From positions 106,793,469-106,857,468 of the forward strand of contig NC_134574.1 in the NCBI RefSeq assembly GCF_050947875.1: a stretch of DNA of 64,000 nucleotides. The letters run 5' to 3'. The notes under the pieces are model-generated. The model was not told the origin of the DNA and did no database searches. It saw only the letters and a list, made by a program, of their open reading frames with translations. Origin of the DNA: Dermacentor variabilis. Taxonomy: Eukaryota > Arthropoda > Arachnida > Ixodida > Ixodidae. How positions within the stretch are numbered: the stretch's first letter is position 1; each line of letters starts with the position of its first letter. The position numbers and the translations under genes were made by a program. This document shows positions 1-11,549 of the stretch, in pieces.

Positions 1-1582
1 ACGGTCCGGCGCCGTGTCGCCTAGGTAATGGCTTTTTGCGTGGATAGGTATTCTCGTGAAATGTCGTGCCTCATGGACTCTTACGTCACGCACGTTTTGC
101 AGCGTCGTGCGCCGCCTGCCTCTGGTTGCGTAAGCGCGGCGCCGTGTCGACGGAGCTCGGTGCCGACGAACGAAAGGTCCACGTGACATGGCCGCCTGCG
201 AGAAGCGGGGTTTCACTTTCACTTCGCACAGGCGCGGGTTCTCGGAACCTGCGTGGCGCACGAAAGTCATCAGAAGTTGTCAAGCGCGAAAGTTGCGCTA
301 TTTGGCGGAGTCATTAGAGCGTCTGGCTTCTAAACTGCACATTTCTGCAGGGGCACACGAACGAGTCCCAGTACAGGGAATTTGGGCGAAGGTATGTTCA
401 TGCTTCCCATGAGGCAAACATGAAGCTGAGAATACAATGAGGTTGCGTATACGCCGATGATGACGTAAAGATACGACGCACACCGCAAACAAAGTTTGAA
501 GCTCTTGCCGCAGCCCCACTATAAAACATTGACGCTAACGTAAGCAAAAGTATAATCTGCGAGCACAGTTATATTCTGAATGAGTTCACAAGGAATCTTG
601 TTACCTTCAACGAAGGCTTGATTAGTTATAAAGGCTAGAGAAGCGAAGAACAGATGTCGGCATCTCCCTTGAAGGGCCCACACAAGGCACCTATGGTAAT
701 TAGAAGGACAATTTCCTGCTCCTTTCCGGGCTTTTCCTGTCTTCGCGCATCGTGAAGCCAATGGGGTCGGCCACGCGACGTCACCAACTTAGAAGCTTTC
801 GATTGGCCCATATACGAGGGACATCAATTTCAATCGGTCGGCTAGCACGCCACGCCCGCTATTCCTCCTTTTCTCGCCGCGCGTCTGCCGTGCGCAGAGA
901 ACTGATTTCATCTTGTGCAGAGTGGTTTTCAGTGCGCTTGCGGACGTAACAGCGTCTACCAGAAAAAGTGCACCGTCGAGATAAGCGGAAGTTGGTGGTG
1001 TTATCAAACAAGAAATAATATCGAGGCCACAACAACAACGACAACATCAGCCAAAACAAAAATAAAAGTGTCTGGGTGACGTTACGGTGCTAACGTATAT
1101 AGTGTTAACGTGAGTTCTAGAAAAGTACGCGGCAAGGAGAAGAGAGTGCGAAGGCGATAGAGAAACCGTTTGCACGCCTTTGCAGTTCGAAGTGGTTTAG
1201 CGGCCCTTCAATGTTTGCACCCTCGTTGCTCGCGAAGTCGCGGATATTCGTAACGTGCGTTCGGGACTTGACGATGCTTGGAGACGAAGAAAAATAATAT
1301 CTTGTTTAAAGGGAGCCGACTCAGCCTCGGAGCTTCCAGGAACAATTTTTTGGCACATATAAATGCCCAAAACATAAACTAATATTTAGTAACACCGGTG
1401 GTATACCACAAGAGCAATATTTCGGGCCAACGTTTTCGGACCAAGCGCGGTTTTTAAAACATTAAGTAGCGAAAGCATGACAACGAAATTTCGCGCTTGT
1501 AATAAAACGTTTTATGCAAAAGGATTGAAGATAACATCGTAAGAGAAAGCCCCAACGTTCTACGCTGACTAACTGCTTCCAT
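1..1582. other. No recognisable gene
   Basis: Mixed-composition sequence with only short open frames on both strands. None shows a domain or motif I recognise, and I see no RNA gene, strong repeat or splice-linked coding pattern. Confidence 0.5.
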
Positions 1583-2074
1583 TTAAAGGGCCTCTCACCA
1601 GGTCTCGCCATTTTGAGCGGACAAGTGCAGAGCATACATTGCGCGATAACAATCGTGTCTGCAAAGTATTACATCGCTACGCACCGCGGAAAGGCCTGAA
1701 ATTTCAATACGAATGCCGTTTCCCTCTTCACTCGCGGCGAATCCGCCCGTAGAGCGACGGTGACGTAGTCGGGCTCCTGCGCCTACGTAATCGTATCCGC
1801 AGTGTGACGTCGCTTGTGGTGACACATGACTCGATAATTATTCGACATATGTTATCTGTGTGATCTGTTGCTTGAATTGACGAATTGAAGTTTAGAGAAA
1901 TAATAAAACACACAAACGGAATGTCGGCGCGTTTTTTTTGTTTTACTTCGCATGGAAGCAAGGGAGATGTACTTCCGCTTCGTCAGCTTGTTTGCGCGGT
2001 CGTGCGGTCACGTGCTCAGGTACTGAAACTATGCCATTTTCTATCGTGTTCCAGCGCGTGATCACGCTCTGCTT

Positions 2075-2178
2075 GACCTGAAGGCGCGAAACGACGGTGG
2101 ACGAAGAGGGAACACACACATACACAGGGCGTGTGTTTTACCTCTTCGTCCACCTTCGTTGTCACGCCTTCACTTCAG
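2075..2178. repeat. Inverted repeat (hairpin) at the LINE edge
   Basis: About 35 bases at 2075-2110 recur inverted at 2141-2178, centred on the shared block CCTCTTCGTCCACC, with a CA-rich loop between. It lies where the LINE remnant begins inside the TTAA-ended element, so it may be a 5' inversion created during LINE insertion. Confidence 0.55.
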
Positions 2179-3684
2179 ATCATGCTTAACCAACAGGCCC
2201 AGCTATTCATCACAACACGCTATGCGATCCGCTTGTTCTGCCTCAGTATTCGTGCGAGTCGGAGGAGGCGCGATCCCGGTGGTGACCACAATCCGTGTGC
2301 TCGGCTTCTTCATGCAAGCTCACGGGCGCAACGGCAACACAATTCATAAACTAGAAGCATGCGTTCAACACACGATGCGACTCATCTCAAGAATTGCCAA
2401 CCGGCACTCTGGCATGAAAGCAGCCAACATAATAAGGTTGGTACAAGCCTTCGTGCTCAGCCGCATCACCTACATCCCCCCGTACCTCTGCCTCAATGCG
2501 GCTGAGAGAGAGAAAATAGAGGATCCGGAGGGCCTATAAACAGGCTCTTGGGCTACCTATAAAAACGGCCAACGCTAAATTGCTAGCCCTAGGTGTGCAC
2601 AACACCTTCGAGGAACTTGTGGAAGCGCACCTTATATCTCAATACGAAAGGCTAGCTCAGAGTGCCACTGCGCAAAACATCCTCCAGAATCTCGGCATCA
2701 ACTGCAAGTCGATACAAAGCACTAAAGTAGACATCCCTCACGATCAGAGGCGCCACCTCAAAATTAATCCACTCCCTAAAACATGCACCCGGATTTCCAC
2801 AACGAAAGGTGGGTCGAGCGGTCCAAAGCCCTACATCAGAAATTCCACGCCTTCAAAAACGTAGTCTATGTCGACGCAGCAGACTACGTAGAACGCAACT
2901 GCATGCCCCTTGCAGTGGTGGACTCCTCAGGTCAAATACGCGCTGGTGGTTCAATCCGCACCAGAAGCTCTGAAACAGCATAAGAGGCGGCTATCGCTCT
3001 GGCAATAGCCTCCGCATATTGTCATAACATTATTAGCGATTCCAGAGCAGCAGTACGCAATTATGCGAAAGATAGGATCTCGGCTCCCGTAAAACACATA
3101 CTAGACACCAAACAACACCCACCACCAATCCAGATCATTTGGGCACCAGCACACTCCTCCGTACTCGGCAACGATGCCTCCCACACCGCCGCTCGAGGAC
3201 TCGCCAACCGAGCACCCGGACAGCTCACGCTAGGATCAGAGAGGGATCGTATGGTGAGTTACCAGGAAATAACTCAGCACTACAGGTTAGCCAGGGCAGT
3301 GTACCCGCCAGCACACAAATGGCTTAACAAGCGACAAGAAGTAGCTTGGAGACGACTTCAGACGAACACCTACCCCAACCCCGTAGCCTATATCACTACT
3401 ACTACCCGGACCAATACCCTTATACATGTAACCATTGTAAGAAAAAAGCGGATCTGTTCCATATTATATGGTCGTGCCCAGCAGAAAATCACACAAATCA
3501 CGATATAAGTAATACTGAGCAGTGGGAAGTCGTGTTGCTCAGTTCCGACACTGACCTGCAGGCCAAGGTCATCAAAAGAGCTGAAGAAGCCGCCCTGGCT
3601 CAGGGACTCGTGACTGCCTAACAACAAGGTCATCCGTCAATACTTTGTTTTCAAATAATGTCTTTACTCACTCGCTCACTCGTG
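2159..3684 (+). pseudogene. Decayed LINE: RT C-terminus, RNase H, CCHC end
   Basis: Successive frames carry parts of one LINE ORF2. From about 2285 there is the post-RT segment (IRVLGFFMQ, then RLISRIANRHSGMK and FVLSRITY). From 2580 comes the linker, then an RNase H domain (YVDAADY near 2868, an E-T-A-E-E-A-A-I-A-type helix near 2970 broken by a stop, SDSRAAVRNYAKD near 3040, WAPAHSS near 3142). The C-terminal end has a Cys/His knuckle (CNHCKK, then HIIWSCP) near 3430-3480. Frame changes near 2560, 2800, 2985 and 3330 and several stops show it is dead. The 3' tail ends in CTCACTCG-type repeats near 3684. It is 5' truncated. The RNase H places it in the R1/I-like group of LINEs. Confidence 0.8.
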
Positions 3685-4107
3685 TAGCACTGAATTATAC
3701 CACTAGTCATGTTTCCTTAAGCACAGCACGCAAAATCGTGCGCTGCGCGAACGAAACAACAGCTAGCGCGCGACGCCGTCGGCGGAAATGCGTAGAGGTG
3801 AAAAAAAAAAGCGAGGGGTAAAAGAAAAAAAAATGAACGCGGGGCCTGTGACGTATGCGTCACGCGATCCTCGACGCAGGGAATGAATTTCGATTGCGTA
3901 GCTAGACGGGGCGAGCAAGAGAGCGTCGTGCTTGGCACCGGAGCCCGCCTGCTGAAATCATGGGTTCGCGGCACTGAAATATTTCTATCTCAGCTATTAA
4001 TGAGCCGATTTGAAATTTTTTTGAGGCAGAACGCTTTCTATAGGACACGTAACAACTTCTAGCGTATAACCAAAATTTGCTATGGGGCCTCGTGAGGGAC
4101 CCTTTAA

Positions 4108-4583
4108 TAGAAGGAGTTGATGGAAGTGGAAGTTAACAATAACGCCACCCTTGCGCAGGGTAAAAATATTCTACTAATAATACGTGCTGGGCATAGCATG
4201 ATTGACATGAAGAATGAACTGAGAATAGGGCGATGTACCGCTCTTACGAATGTCTTCTGGACAGTCTGAAATTGGTCCACACATTCGGTTTCTGGCATGT
4301 GTGTCCCACGTGGGCGTATGCAATGTCCCACTCTGCTGCACTCAACTACACTGAAAAGAAGTGCTGGTCGAGTTTTGCTGACTCTTGCGAAAACTGTGAC
4401 AAGGGCAAGATGCTTAAGCCAGCGTATTTCATTGCGTCGAAATGGCGGGTCCCTAGACGGCCAAAAAGCAGGCTGCATGAGATTAATCTCTTCTTTTCTT
4501 ACTTTCTGGAATGTCTTTTTTCTTTTACTTACCTTTAGTGCACTTGGACCCTATTCGCAAAACTTCTCTTGAGTAAGGGCGTG
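4108..4583. other. No recognisable gene
   Basis: Open frames on both strands here (up to 124 codons on the minus strand) have no recognisable domain. I see nothing else. Confidence 0.5.
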
Positions 4584-4611
4584 TCATCGTTGGTCAGCAT
4601 TTAGTGGCCCG

Positions 4612-4614
<3 letters not shown>

Positions 4615-4651
<37 letters not shown>
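4615..4651. repeat. (TA)n microsatellite
   Basis: An uninterrupted AT dinucleotide run of about 37 bases. It lies just downstream of the 3' tail of the minus-strand LINE remnant. Confidence 0.95.
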
Positions 4652-4654
<3 letters not shown>

Positions 4655-4683
4655 TCATGAATTCTGAAATTTTCGTTAAGGCC

Positions 4684-5317
4684 CCCAAAGTCTTCCTTGT
4701 AGTATAACGCGGCAATGGGAGATAGGGATATAAGGAAGGCAGGGATGTCAACCAGTCAAGAGTCTGGTTGGCTACCGTACGATGGGGGAAGGGAAAAGGG
4801 GCAGAGAGGGAAGGGAGGAAGAGAGAGGGCATAGAGACGTACACAGACAGTCACTGAGTCAAAGCCGCTCGAGCAAACCAGACGTTCTCAGAAAGCACAA
4901 AAGTGCCTTCACTGCCTTCCGAGTCGATGATTGGTGGGGACGGTGAGCTAGTACTTTCTGTTCACTCAGAGGACGATCATCTAGTTTCCTCAATGTGTTG
5001 GACAAAGATTGTCTTTGTGCTTGAGACTCGGGACAGTGGCACAATAACTGGTCAATGTTCTTGTCGCATCCGCCAACATCACACGCAGGACTATCAGCCA
5101 TTCCAATTAGTGCTGAGTAAGCTTTCGTAACGGCAGCTCCCAGCCACAACCGACACAAAAGAGACGCTTTGCTTCCGTGCAGTCTGGCCGGAGGTCTGAG
5201 CTGCAGGGAAGGGTTTAGTCTGCGCAGTCTGGTGCGCCTTGTATGTGCGGTATTCCACTCTGCTAAGGAGAGCATGTGGATAACACGGCAATGGAATCTT
5301 TGCAGTGGCAACATCAA
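4684..5317 (-). pseudogene. LINE 3' end: ORF2 C-terminus and 3' UTR
   Basis: The minus-strand frame 5317-4859 (152 codons) is the C-terminal tail of a LINE ORF2. It reads RRLNPSLQLRPPA, then SLLCRLWLGAAVTKAYSAL, a Cys-rich knuckle (CDVGGC followed by LLCHCPES), and ends RTSGLLERL before a stop. This pattern is typical of tick non-LTR elements. The sequence after the stop (4858 down to about 4684) is a pyrimidine-rich 3' UTR with a GTAGCCAACC block and a CTGGTTGACATCCCTGCC-type block. The same two blocks occur at 27000-27180, so that is another tail of this family. RT and endonuclease are missing (5' truncation). The retained frame has no internal stop, so the copy may be fairly young. Confidence 0.75.
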
Positions 5318-5670
5318 TGCCGAAAAAAATAATCAATAACAGTGAACAAATAGTAGTCTTTGTTTTGTTTTCTGTAGGCTAAGCAAAAGAAACAGAAGTA
5401 CTGGATTCTTTCTGGGAGGATAATTGCGTGACGATGCTGCGGTCAGCTTTGTTTGAAAAGAAGGCACCGTTTACCTCTGTAAACCACTGGCTGGAAATTG
5501 TATAGTGTTCTTCAAAAATATTTTCGTGCTTTCTCGCGGGATGCCATATTTATTGACTTGAAACAAGCATTTTATTCAATCATTCGAATACTTTCCGGTC
5601 TATTATCACCACCAGAAAAAGACAAAATGTCTAATTTTCTCAAATCTTGAAGAAGTAACTGCGCACCTCG
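5318..5670. other. AT-rich spacer, possible RT scrap
   Basis: A plus-strand stretch near 5545-5590 can be read as FIDLKQAFYSI, which resembles LINE RT motif A (F-x-D-x-x-x-A-F-D-S-I). Nothing downstream continues the domain convincingly, so I do not call a gene. Confidence 0.3.
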
Positions 5671-5974
5671 CAGTCTTTTCAATTTTGTCAAAAAAATTAT
5701 TTGTCATTTTTTGTGCCGACTGAAAAGAATAAAAAGAAAAATCCGGCCTTTCTCTTGAGCGTTGGTAACACCAGCAGTTCTGACTTGCTCAGTGAGTCAG
5801 AACTGCTCAGTGAGTCAGAACTGCTGGTGTTACCAACGCTCAAGAGAAAGGCCGGATTTTTCTTTTTATTCTTTTCAGTCGGCACAAAAAATAACAAATA
5901 ATTTTTTTGACAAAATTCTTTTTAGTCGGCACAAAAAATAACAAATAATTTTTTTGACAAAATTGAAAAGACTG
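5671..5974. repeat. Foldback (inverted-repeat) element
   Basis: An almost perfect palindrome. The arms share CAGTCTTTTCAATTTTGTC / GACAAAATTGAAAAGACTG at the tips and run inward to about 5785 and 5813, meeting at a short spacer with repeated CAGTGAGTCAGAACTG. The right arm carries an extra tandem copy of about 53 bases (around 5921-5973), so that arm is longer. The open frames on both strands here are near-mirror images of each other and are products of the palindrome, not genes. It could be a foldback/MITE-type element or an inverted duplication. The LINE at 5975-7489 reads in frame up to its right edge. Confidence 0.75.
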
Positions 5975-7489
5975 TGCGACGCGAGGGATTACGCGGGCCT
6001 TCAAGATCGTGACGAGGAACGGCCACGTGATCCCGGAGGTCGATAAAATCCGGGTGCTCGGCATGATTATAGACAAGCGACGGGGCAACGGCGAGACTAT
6101 TTCCCGCCTTACAGCCAAGATTACCAACGCAATACGTCTCATCAGACGGGTTGCCAACCGCAAGGCCGGGATGAAGGAGGAAAGCTTGATTCGGCTTGTG
6201 CACTCCTTCGTAATCAGCCACGTCACCTACGTTGCAGCCTTCCACAACTGGATGCAATTTGAAAGGAATAAAATCAACGCCCTGATACGCCGAGCTTACA
6301 AGGCGGCGTTCGGACTATTCGAGTGTACGAACACCAACAATCTCCTGAGCCTGGGGTACACGATACCCTCGACGAAATTGCGGCAGCGCAACGGACCGCC
6401 CAGCTGGAGCGGCTCTCTATGACCGACGCCGGCAGGCGCATACTTCAATACTTGGGCTTCACGCCCGGAGCGAAAGCGGCGAGTAGCGACGTTTCTGTCC
6501 CGGACGGAACACGGCGCCGGATTCGGGTGGACCTCATCCCGAGAAACATGAACCCGGAGTATAACAAGGAGAGAAGAGCGGCGAGGGCCAAGGCCCTCAT
6601 CGACTTTCACGCCAAGGACGAGCACGCAAGGTTCGTGGATGCGGCAGAATACCAGGGAGACTGCGCGGCGTTCGTAGCTACCGTCATCGAGGCGTCGTCC
6701 GGCGCGACGAGGGCAGCGGCGAGCTTACGGGTCCGCGAGGCGTGTCAGGCGGAGGAGGTGGCCATTGCCCTGGCCATTGCCGACCCCGGGTGCCAGGCGG
6801 TGTTGTGCGATTCGCGAAGTGCAATGCGGAATTATGCAAAGGGCAAAGTGTGTGGTGAGGCTGTGCGCGTTCTGTGCTCGGCTGACCTGCAACAACAGAA
6901 TCGGTATGTTAGAATCAAGTGGTTCCCGGCGCACGCGGGCAACGATGCGTCCGAGAAGCACGATAACCACAGCGAGACGGCACACGCAGTGGCGCGAGCG
7001 CTAACCAACCGCGCCGCTGCAACCGACCGTCCAACGTGGTGTAGTGCCAAGGACCGCATGACGACGTTCAACGAACTTACACAGTTCCACCGCCTGGCTC
7101 GAAGGACTTTCCCACCCCCGCACCCGGGGCTGAGCCGAGCGGAGGCGGTGCTGTTCAGACAATTGCAAACTGGTTCTTTACCCACCCCAGTGTTAATGAC
7201 TCATCTATATCCTAAATTATATGTGAGTGATGTGTGCCGCGTGTGCCAGCGGGAGAGGGCCACCCTGACGCACATCCTATGGGATTGCACCAAGTTCCCC
7301 AATGAGGCTTCGACAAGTACATCGATTCCGCCGCGACTCGCGGCTGCGGCGGAATGCTACGACCACGAAAGTCAAACCTGGGCCGTCCAGCAGGTCTCGG
7401 CGGCTCTTGAAAGACAAAGGCCGAGCGAAACCGACGGAACGCTGCCCCTCAGGGCGACCGACCGCGGGAGTAACACGCGCTGTAGTTGA
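5975..7489 (+). pseudogene. LINE ORF2 3' half (RT tail, RNase H, knuckle)
   Basis: Frame 1 (about 5975-6330) holds the post-RT region: VTRNGHVIPEVDKIRVLGM, then LIRRVANRKAGMKEESLIR and FVISHVTY. A frameshift near 6325 moves the reading to the second frame, which is open for 388 codons to 7489. That frame has a linker, an RNase H-like domain with FVDAAEYQGD, EEVAIALAIADPG, LCDSRSAMRNYAKGK and IKWFPAHAGND, a conserved motif with PTPVLMTHLYP, and a knuckle (CRVCQRERATLTHILWDC). The RNase H His/Asp-rich end (HSETAHAVARAL) is present. It is related to the decayed copies at 2159-3684 and 48259-49145 but better preserved. The 5' side is cut off at the foldback edge. I see no clear AATAAA-type tail. 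Confidence 0.8.
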
Positions 7490-9648
7490 GTAGAGACCAC
7501 CCGCTGAGAAGACGTCAGGGCTCGCGTCACGGCGCCATTTAGTCATGGTGTCGTTCTGCAGGCGACTACATGAAGTTGTCTCTTTCTTGAGCGTTGGGAA
7601 TGTTCAGAAATTCATAACTACTAGGAAGCGCATACCTGGTTACAACGACAACCAGACATTAAGATTACGGAGTTAAGGTGTTTGCGTGGTATATGGGATG
7701 AACAGTGTCTACACAGCACCATGTATAATTGCGTCTCCACCATGCGTCTGCGCAAGCATGCCTGTGTAACTCGGACATCCGGTGCTTCGCTTCAGCCGAA
7801 GGTTCTCGAGAGGGACTTCCACCTGTGTCACTACATTGCTCTGTTACATTTAGGTGCCACCTCTTGCGTGACAGACACAGAGACCTTCTTTAACGAGGGC
7901 TGGAGATGTTCGCCTGGCCAATATGCCGCATGCTTCTCCAGATGAGATGAGTGATGCATGAAATGGCTCACTTATGCACATACAGTAGACACTCACACAG
8001 AACGAACACAAAAAAAGCAAGGATGCAGACTAACGAGAATCTACTGCAAAAATGTTGCATACTTATCTTCACATTTTTTTTCATCTTACATTACTGACCG
8101 AATCAAAAGGACTGGCCGTCTCCAGCAAACCGCTACAACCTCTGCGCCCACATTCAGAAAGAGCTTTTACGCGATTTTTCTTCATAACCAAAAATTCCAG
8201 CCAATCCTGCAGCCGGACATATCATTAGCGAAGGTCAATGGCACAGAACTCTTACGAACAAACGGCTATGTAAATAAGGGACCGTTCTTTTACCCTGTCA
8301 TTTAAAATAATGGATAAATAAAAGAAGAGCCGAGGTGACCGCGGAGGGGGCGGGGGGCGAGGTGTATCCAAAGGACGATACGCGAACTTTTTCTTTTTTT
8401 TTTATAGGAATACTGGCTCCGCGGCTGGACACGAACACGCATGAAAACACACGCACGAACGCACCCACGCAATGACCACAGGTGAAAAATACACAACGTA
8501 AAGTGCTCGTGGGATTATAGAAGCACAATTGCCGTCAACAAGCGGCGTGGACGAAACATTGCGCGCCCTGCTGAAGCGAACAAGGCTTCAGGAAGCTTTT
8601 AATTCCTGAGAGGAAGCTTAAGCCCGGTGTTGCGTGTCAAAACGGAAATGAGAATGTTGTTTTTCAGTGCTTATCACGAGGCGACCCCTTGACCAGCGCC
8701 CGCCTAGCCGAGGACGGAGCCCGGCGCCGACTATTTACGAGGTCAACAAAGAAGCTCCCTTCGAGGCGACAGCGACCACCGCATTCTGTGGAAGCGGTAT
8801 AAGACCGTCAAGGCCCCGCTTCTCAACTCGCTACAGGCGGACTGTCACGGGGAGCCCACTAATTGCGACAAGGAGCCAATGTCGACGACAACAGCGTGGA
8901 CCCCCTGTTACCCGAGGACCGCCTCATTGTATTGTAGACGAGTTCGAAGATTAGACATAAGAGGCGGAGTCCAGAAGGTGGTGCGACCATTGGCAGAGTT
9001 CTGTGAAGAGCGCTACGCCTCTTAATGACCGAGGCACGGTTATCAAGTGTCCTCGTCTAGTTACCTAGCGGGAACGGTTGTCTTAAAAGCGAACATCTTT
9101 GATGCAGTGTAGCGTGCTGACATCTGACGTGCCCAGACGTGTAGTGATATCAGACATGTAAAGTGCTTCGAGATGGAGTGTGCTCCCATATCTATGGAAC
9201 GTTGTTAGTTATTTTTGGAACATCCCCGAAAAATTCAAGCAAGACAGACAAGGAGGTTGGAAGCTTGAACACGTGAACAGCGGTAGGACAAGTAACGTCG
9301 CCGTAGCCAACGTTTCGACAAAGGAACTTGTCTTAACGAGGGCAGCGACAACTTTCCTTAGCAGTGCTTCGTTGTGCGCGTAATTCACTCACCCCTACTC
9401 TCAATGAGGAATAAGGAGGAGAGTGAGCTGGTGCGTGGAGTTTCAAATCATATCAGCTTTAATTTTCCTTGAAAATACCAGGACAGGTCAGTTGCAGAAA
9501 GCTGGATTAAGCAGCAGCTTCCACTGTTGGCGACTGCCCTCATTGTGGTCATTAGCGCACAGAAATTAAGCAAACGATAAAATGGTAACAGTTGACCGAC
9601 TAATAAAAAATCATTTGAGCAAGGTTACAGCACAAGAAACGCCAATGT
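7490..9648. other. No certain gene; dispersed repeat pieces
   Basis: About 8150-8290 resembles 41120-41235 (shared CCAGCCAATCCTG, GGACATAT-ATTAGCGA and AATGGCA blocks), so it is part of a dispersed repeat. On the minus strand, around 9300-9330, the motif GAAACGTTGG follows GACAAGTTCCTTTGTC. I associate such a motif with the ends of Penelope-like elements, and 8640-9400 could be such a fragment, but no protein domain supports it. The open frame 8667-8954 has no recognisable domain. Confidence 0.35.
8150..8290. repeat. Dispersed repeat, copy 1
   Basis: By eye this stretch aligns with 41120-41235 over about 100 bases in the same orientation, with many mismatches. It has no open frame or terminal structure that would identify the family. 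Confidence 0.45.
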
Positions 9649-11549
9649 GTGAAACGTCATTGTATGAAATGTAAGCAACGCCAATGCAAGAAAGCATCTA
9701 ACCCTACAGCGAGAATAGAAACGGCAGAACTTCTTAAGTTAATCAACAAGCGTAAGACAGCTGACATAAGGAACTATAATATGGATAGAATTGAACATGT
9801 TCTCAGCAACGGAGGAAGCTTAAAAGCAGTGAAGAAACTAGGAATAGGCAAGAATCAGATGTGTTCGTTAAGAGACAAAGCCGCAATATCATTACTAATA
9901 TGGATGAGATAGTTGAAGTGGCTGAGGAGTTCTATAGAGATTTATACAGTACCAGTGGCACCCATAACGATAATGGAAGAGAGAATAGTCTAGAGGAATT
10001 CGAAATCCCACAAGTAACGCCGGAAGAAGTAAAGAAAGCGTTGGGAGCTATGCAAAGGGGGAAGGCAGCTGGGGAGGATCAGGTAACAGCAGATTTGTTG
10101 AAGGATAGTGGGCAGATTGTTCTAGAAAAACTCGCCACCCTGTATACACAATGCCTCATGACCTCGAGCGTATCGGAATCCTGGAAGAAAGCTAACATAA
10201 TCCTAATCCATCAGAAAGGGGACGCCGAAGACTTGAAAAATTATAGACCAATCAGCTTACTGTCCGTTGCCTACAAAGTATTTACTAAGGTAATCGCAAA
10301 TAGAATCAGGAACACCTTAGACTTTTGTCAATCAAAGGACCAGGCAGGATTCCGTAAAGGCTACTCAACAATAGACCATATTCACACTATGAATCAGGTG
10401 ATAGACAAATGTGCAGGATATAACCAACCCTTATATATAGCTTTCATTGATTACAAAAAAGTGTTTGATTCGGTCGAAACTTCAGCAGTCATGGAGGCAC
10501 TATGGAATCAGGGTGTAGAGGAGCCATACGTAAAACTACTGAAAGATATCTATAGCGGTTCCACAGCCACCGTATGCCTCCACAAAGAAAGCAACAAAAT
10601 CCCAATAAAGAAAGGCGTCAGGCAGGGAGATACGATCTCTCCAATGCTATTCACAGCGTGTTTACAGGAGGTATTCAGAGACCTGGAGTGGGAAGAATTG
10701 GGGATAAGAGTTAATGGTGAATACCTTAATAACTTGAGATTCGCCGATGATATTGCCTTGCTTAGTAACTCAGGGGACCAATTGCAATGCATGCTCACTG
10801 ACCTGGAGAGGCAAATCAGAAGGGTGAGTCTAAAAATTAATCTGCAGAAAACTAAAGTAATGTTTAACAGTCTCAGAAGAGAACAGCAGTTTACGACAGG
10901 TAGCGAGGTACTGGAAGTGGTAAGGGAATACATCTACTTAGGGCAGGTAGTGACCACGGATCCGGATTATGAGACTCAAATAATCAGAAGAATAAGAATT
11001 GGCTGGGGTGCGTTTGGCAGGCATTCTCAAATCATGAACAGCAGGTTGCCACTATCCCTCAAGAGAAGAGTATATAACAGCTGTGTCTTACCAATACTCA
11101 CGATTGGGGTAGAAACCTGAGGCTTACGAAAAGGGTTCTGCTTAAATTGAGGACGACGCAGCGAGCTATGGAAGGAAGAATGATGGGTGTAACGTTAAGG
11201 GGTAAGAAAAGAGCAGATTGGGTGAGGGAACAAACGCGAGTTAATGACATCTTAGTTGAAATCAAGAAAGAGAAATGGGGGGGGGGGCATGGGCAGCACA
11301 TGTAATGAGGAGGGAAGATAACCGATGGTCATTAAGGGTGACGGACTGGATTCCAAGGGAAGGGAAGCGTAGCAGGGGGTGGCAGAAAGTTAGGTGGGCG
11401 GAGGAGATTAAGAAGTTTGCAGGGACAACATGGCCACAATTAGTACATGACCGGGGTAGTTGGAGAAGTATTGGAGAGGCCTTTGCCCTGCAGTGGGCGT
11501 AACCAGAATGATGATGATGATTATGATGATGATGATGATGATGATGATA
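9649..11549 (+). pseudogene. RTE-type LINE, ORF2 RT to 3' tail
   Basis: The frame 9649-9885 carries the linker before RT (KTADIRNYNMDRIEHVLSNG). After a frameshift near 9880, a 419-codon frame to 11120 carries the RT: KAAGEDQV-type motif 1, NYRPISLLSVAYKVFTKV, QAGFRKGYSTIDHI, FIDYKKVFDSV (motif A), GVRQGDTISPMLF (motif B), LRFADDIALLS (motif C with the F-A-D-D catalytic pair) and YLGQVVT. A TGA at 11118 replaces the Trp of the usual ETWG motif. A second shift follows near 11140, and a run of 11 G at 11278-11288 gives a third. The tail frame to 11502 ends WRSIGEAFALQWA. The element ends in (GAT)n. The arrangement and the simple-repeat tail fit the RTE/BovB clade. The endonuclease is missing and the copy is inactive. 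Confidence 0.85.
11505..11549 (+). repeat. (GAT)n LINE tail
   Basis: A GAT/TGA trinucleotide run with one interruption directly follows the stop of the RTE-type ORF2. RTE elements characteristically end in short tandem repeats instead of poly(A), so this marks the 3' terminus of the element. Confidence 0.8.

Larger units (their letters stand above)
1583..4107. mobile_element. DNA element with TTAA ends, split by a LINE
   Basis: The left end reads TTAA then AGGGCCTCTCACCAGG (1583-1602). The right end is the inverse, CCTCGTGAGGGACCCT then TTAA (4088-4107). The 16-bp inverted ends match at 13 positions by eye. The left part (to about 2100) and right part (from about 3690) contain no transposase, so this would be a non-autonomous element. 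The middle is a LINE remnant. A TTAA target is the piggyBac signature, but a 3-bp TTA/TAA Harbinger-type duplication is equally compatible. Both outer parts resemble sequence I associate with abundant tick repeats. That the two ends belong to one element is inferred. Confidence 0.5.

Noticed and set aside
5697..5901. Near-identical 66-codon frames on both strands
   Set aside because: Mirror products of the palindrome.
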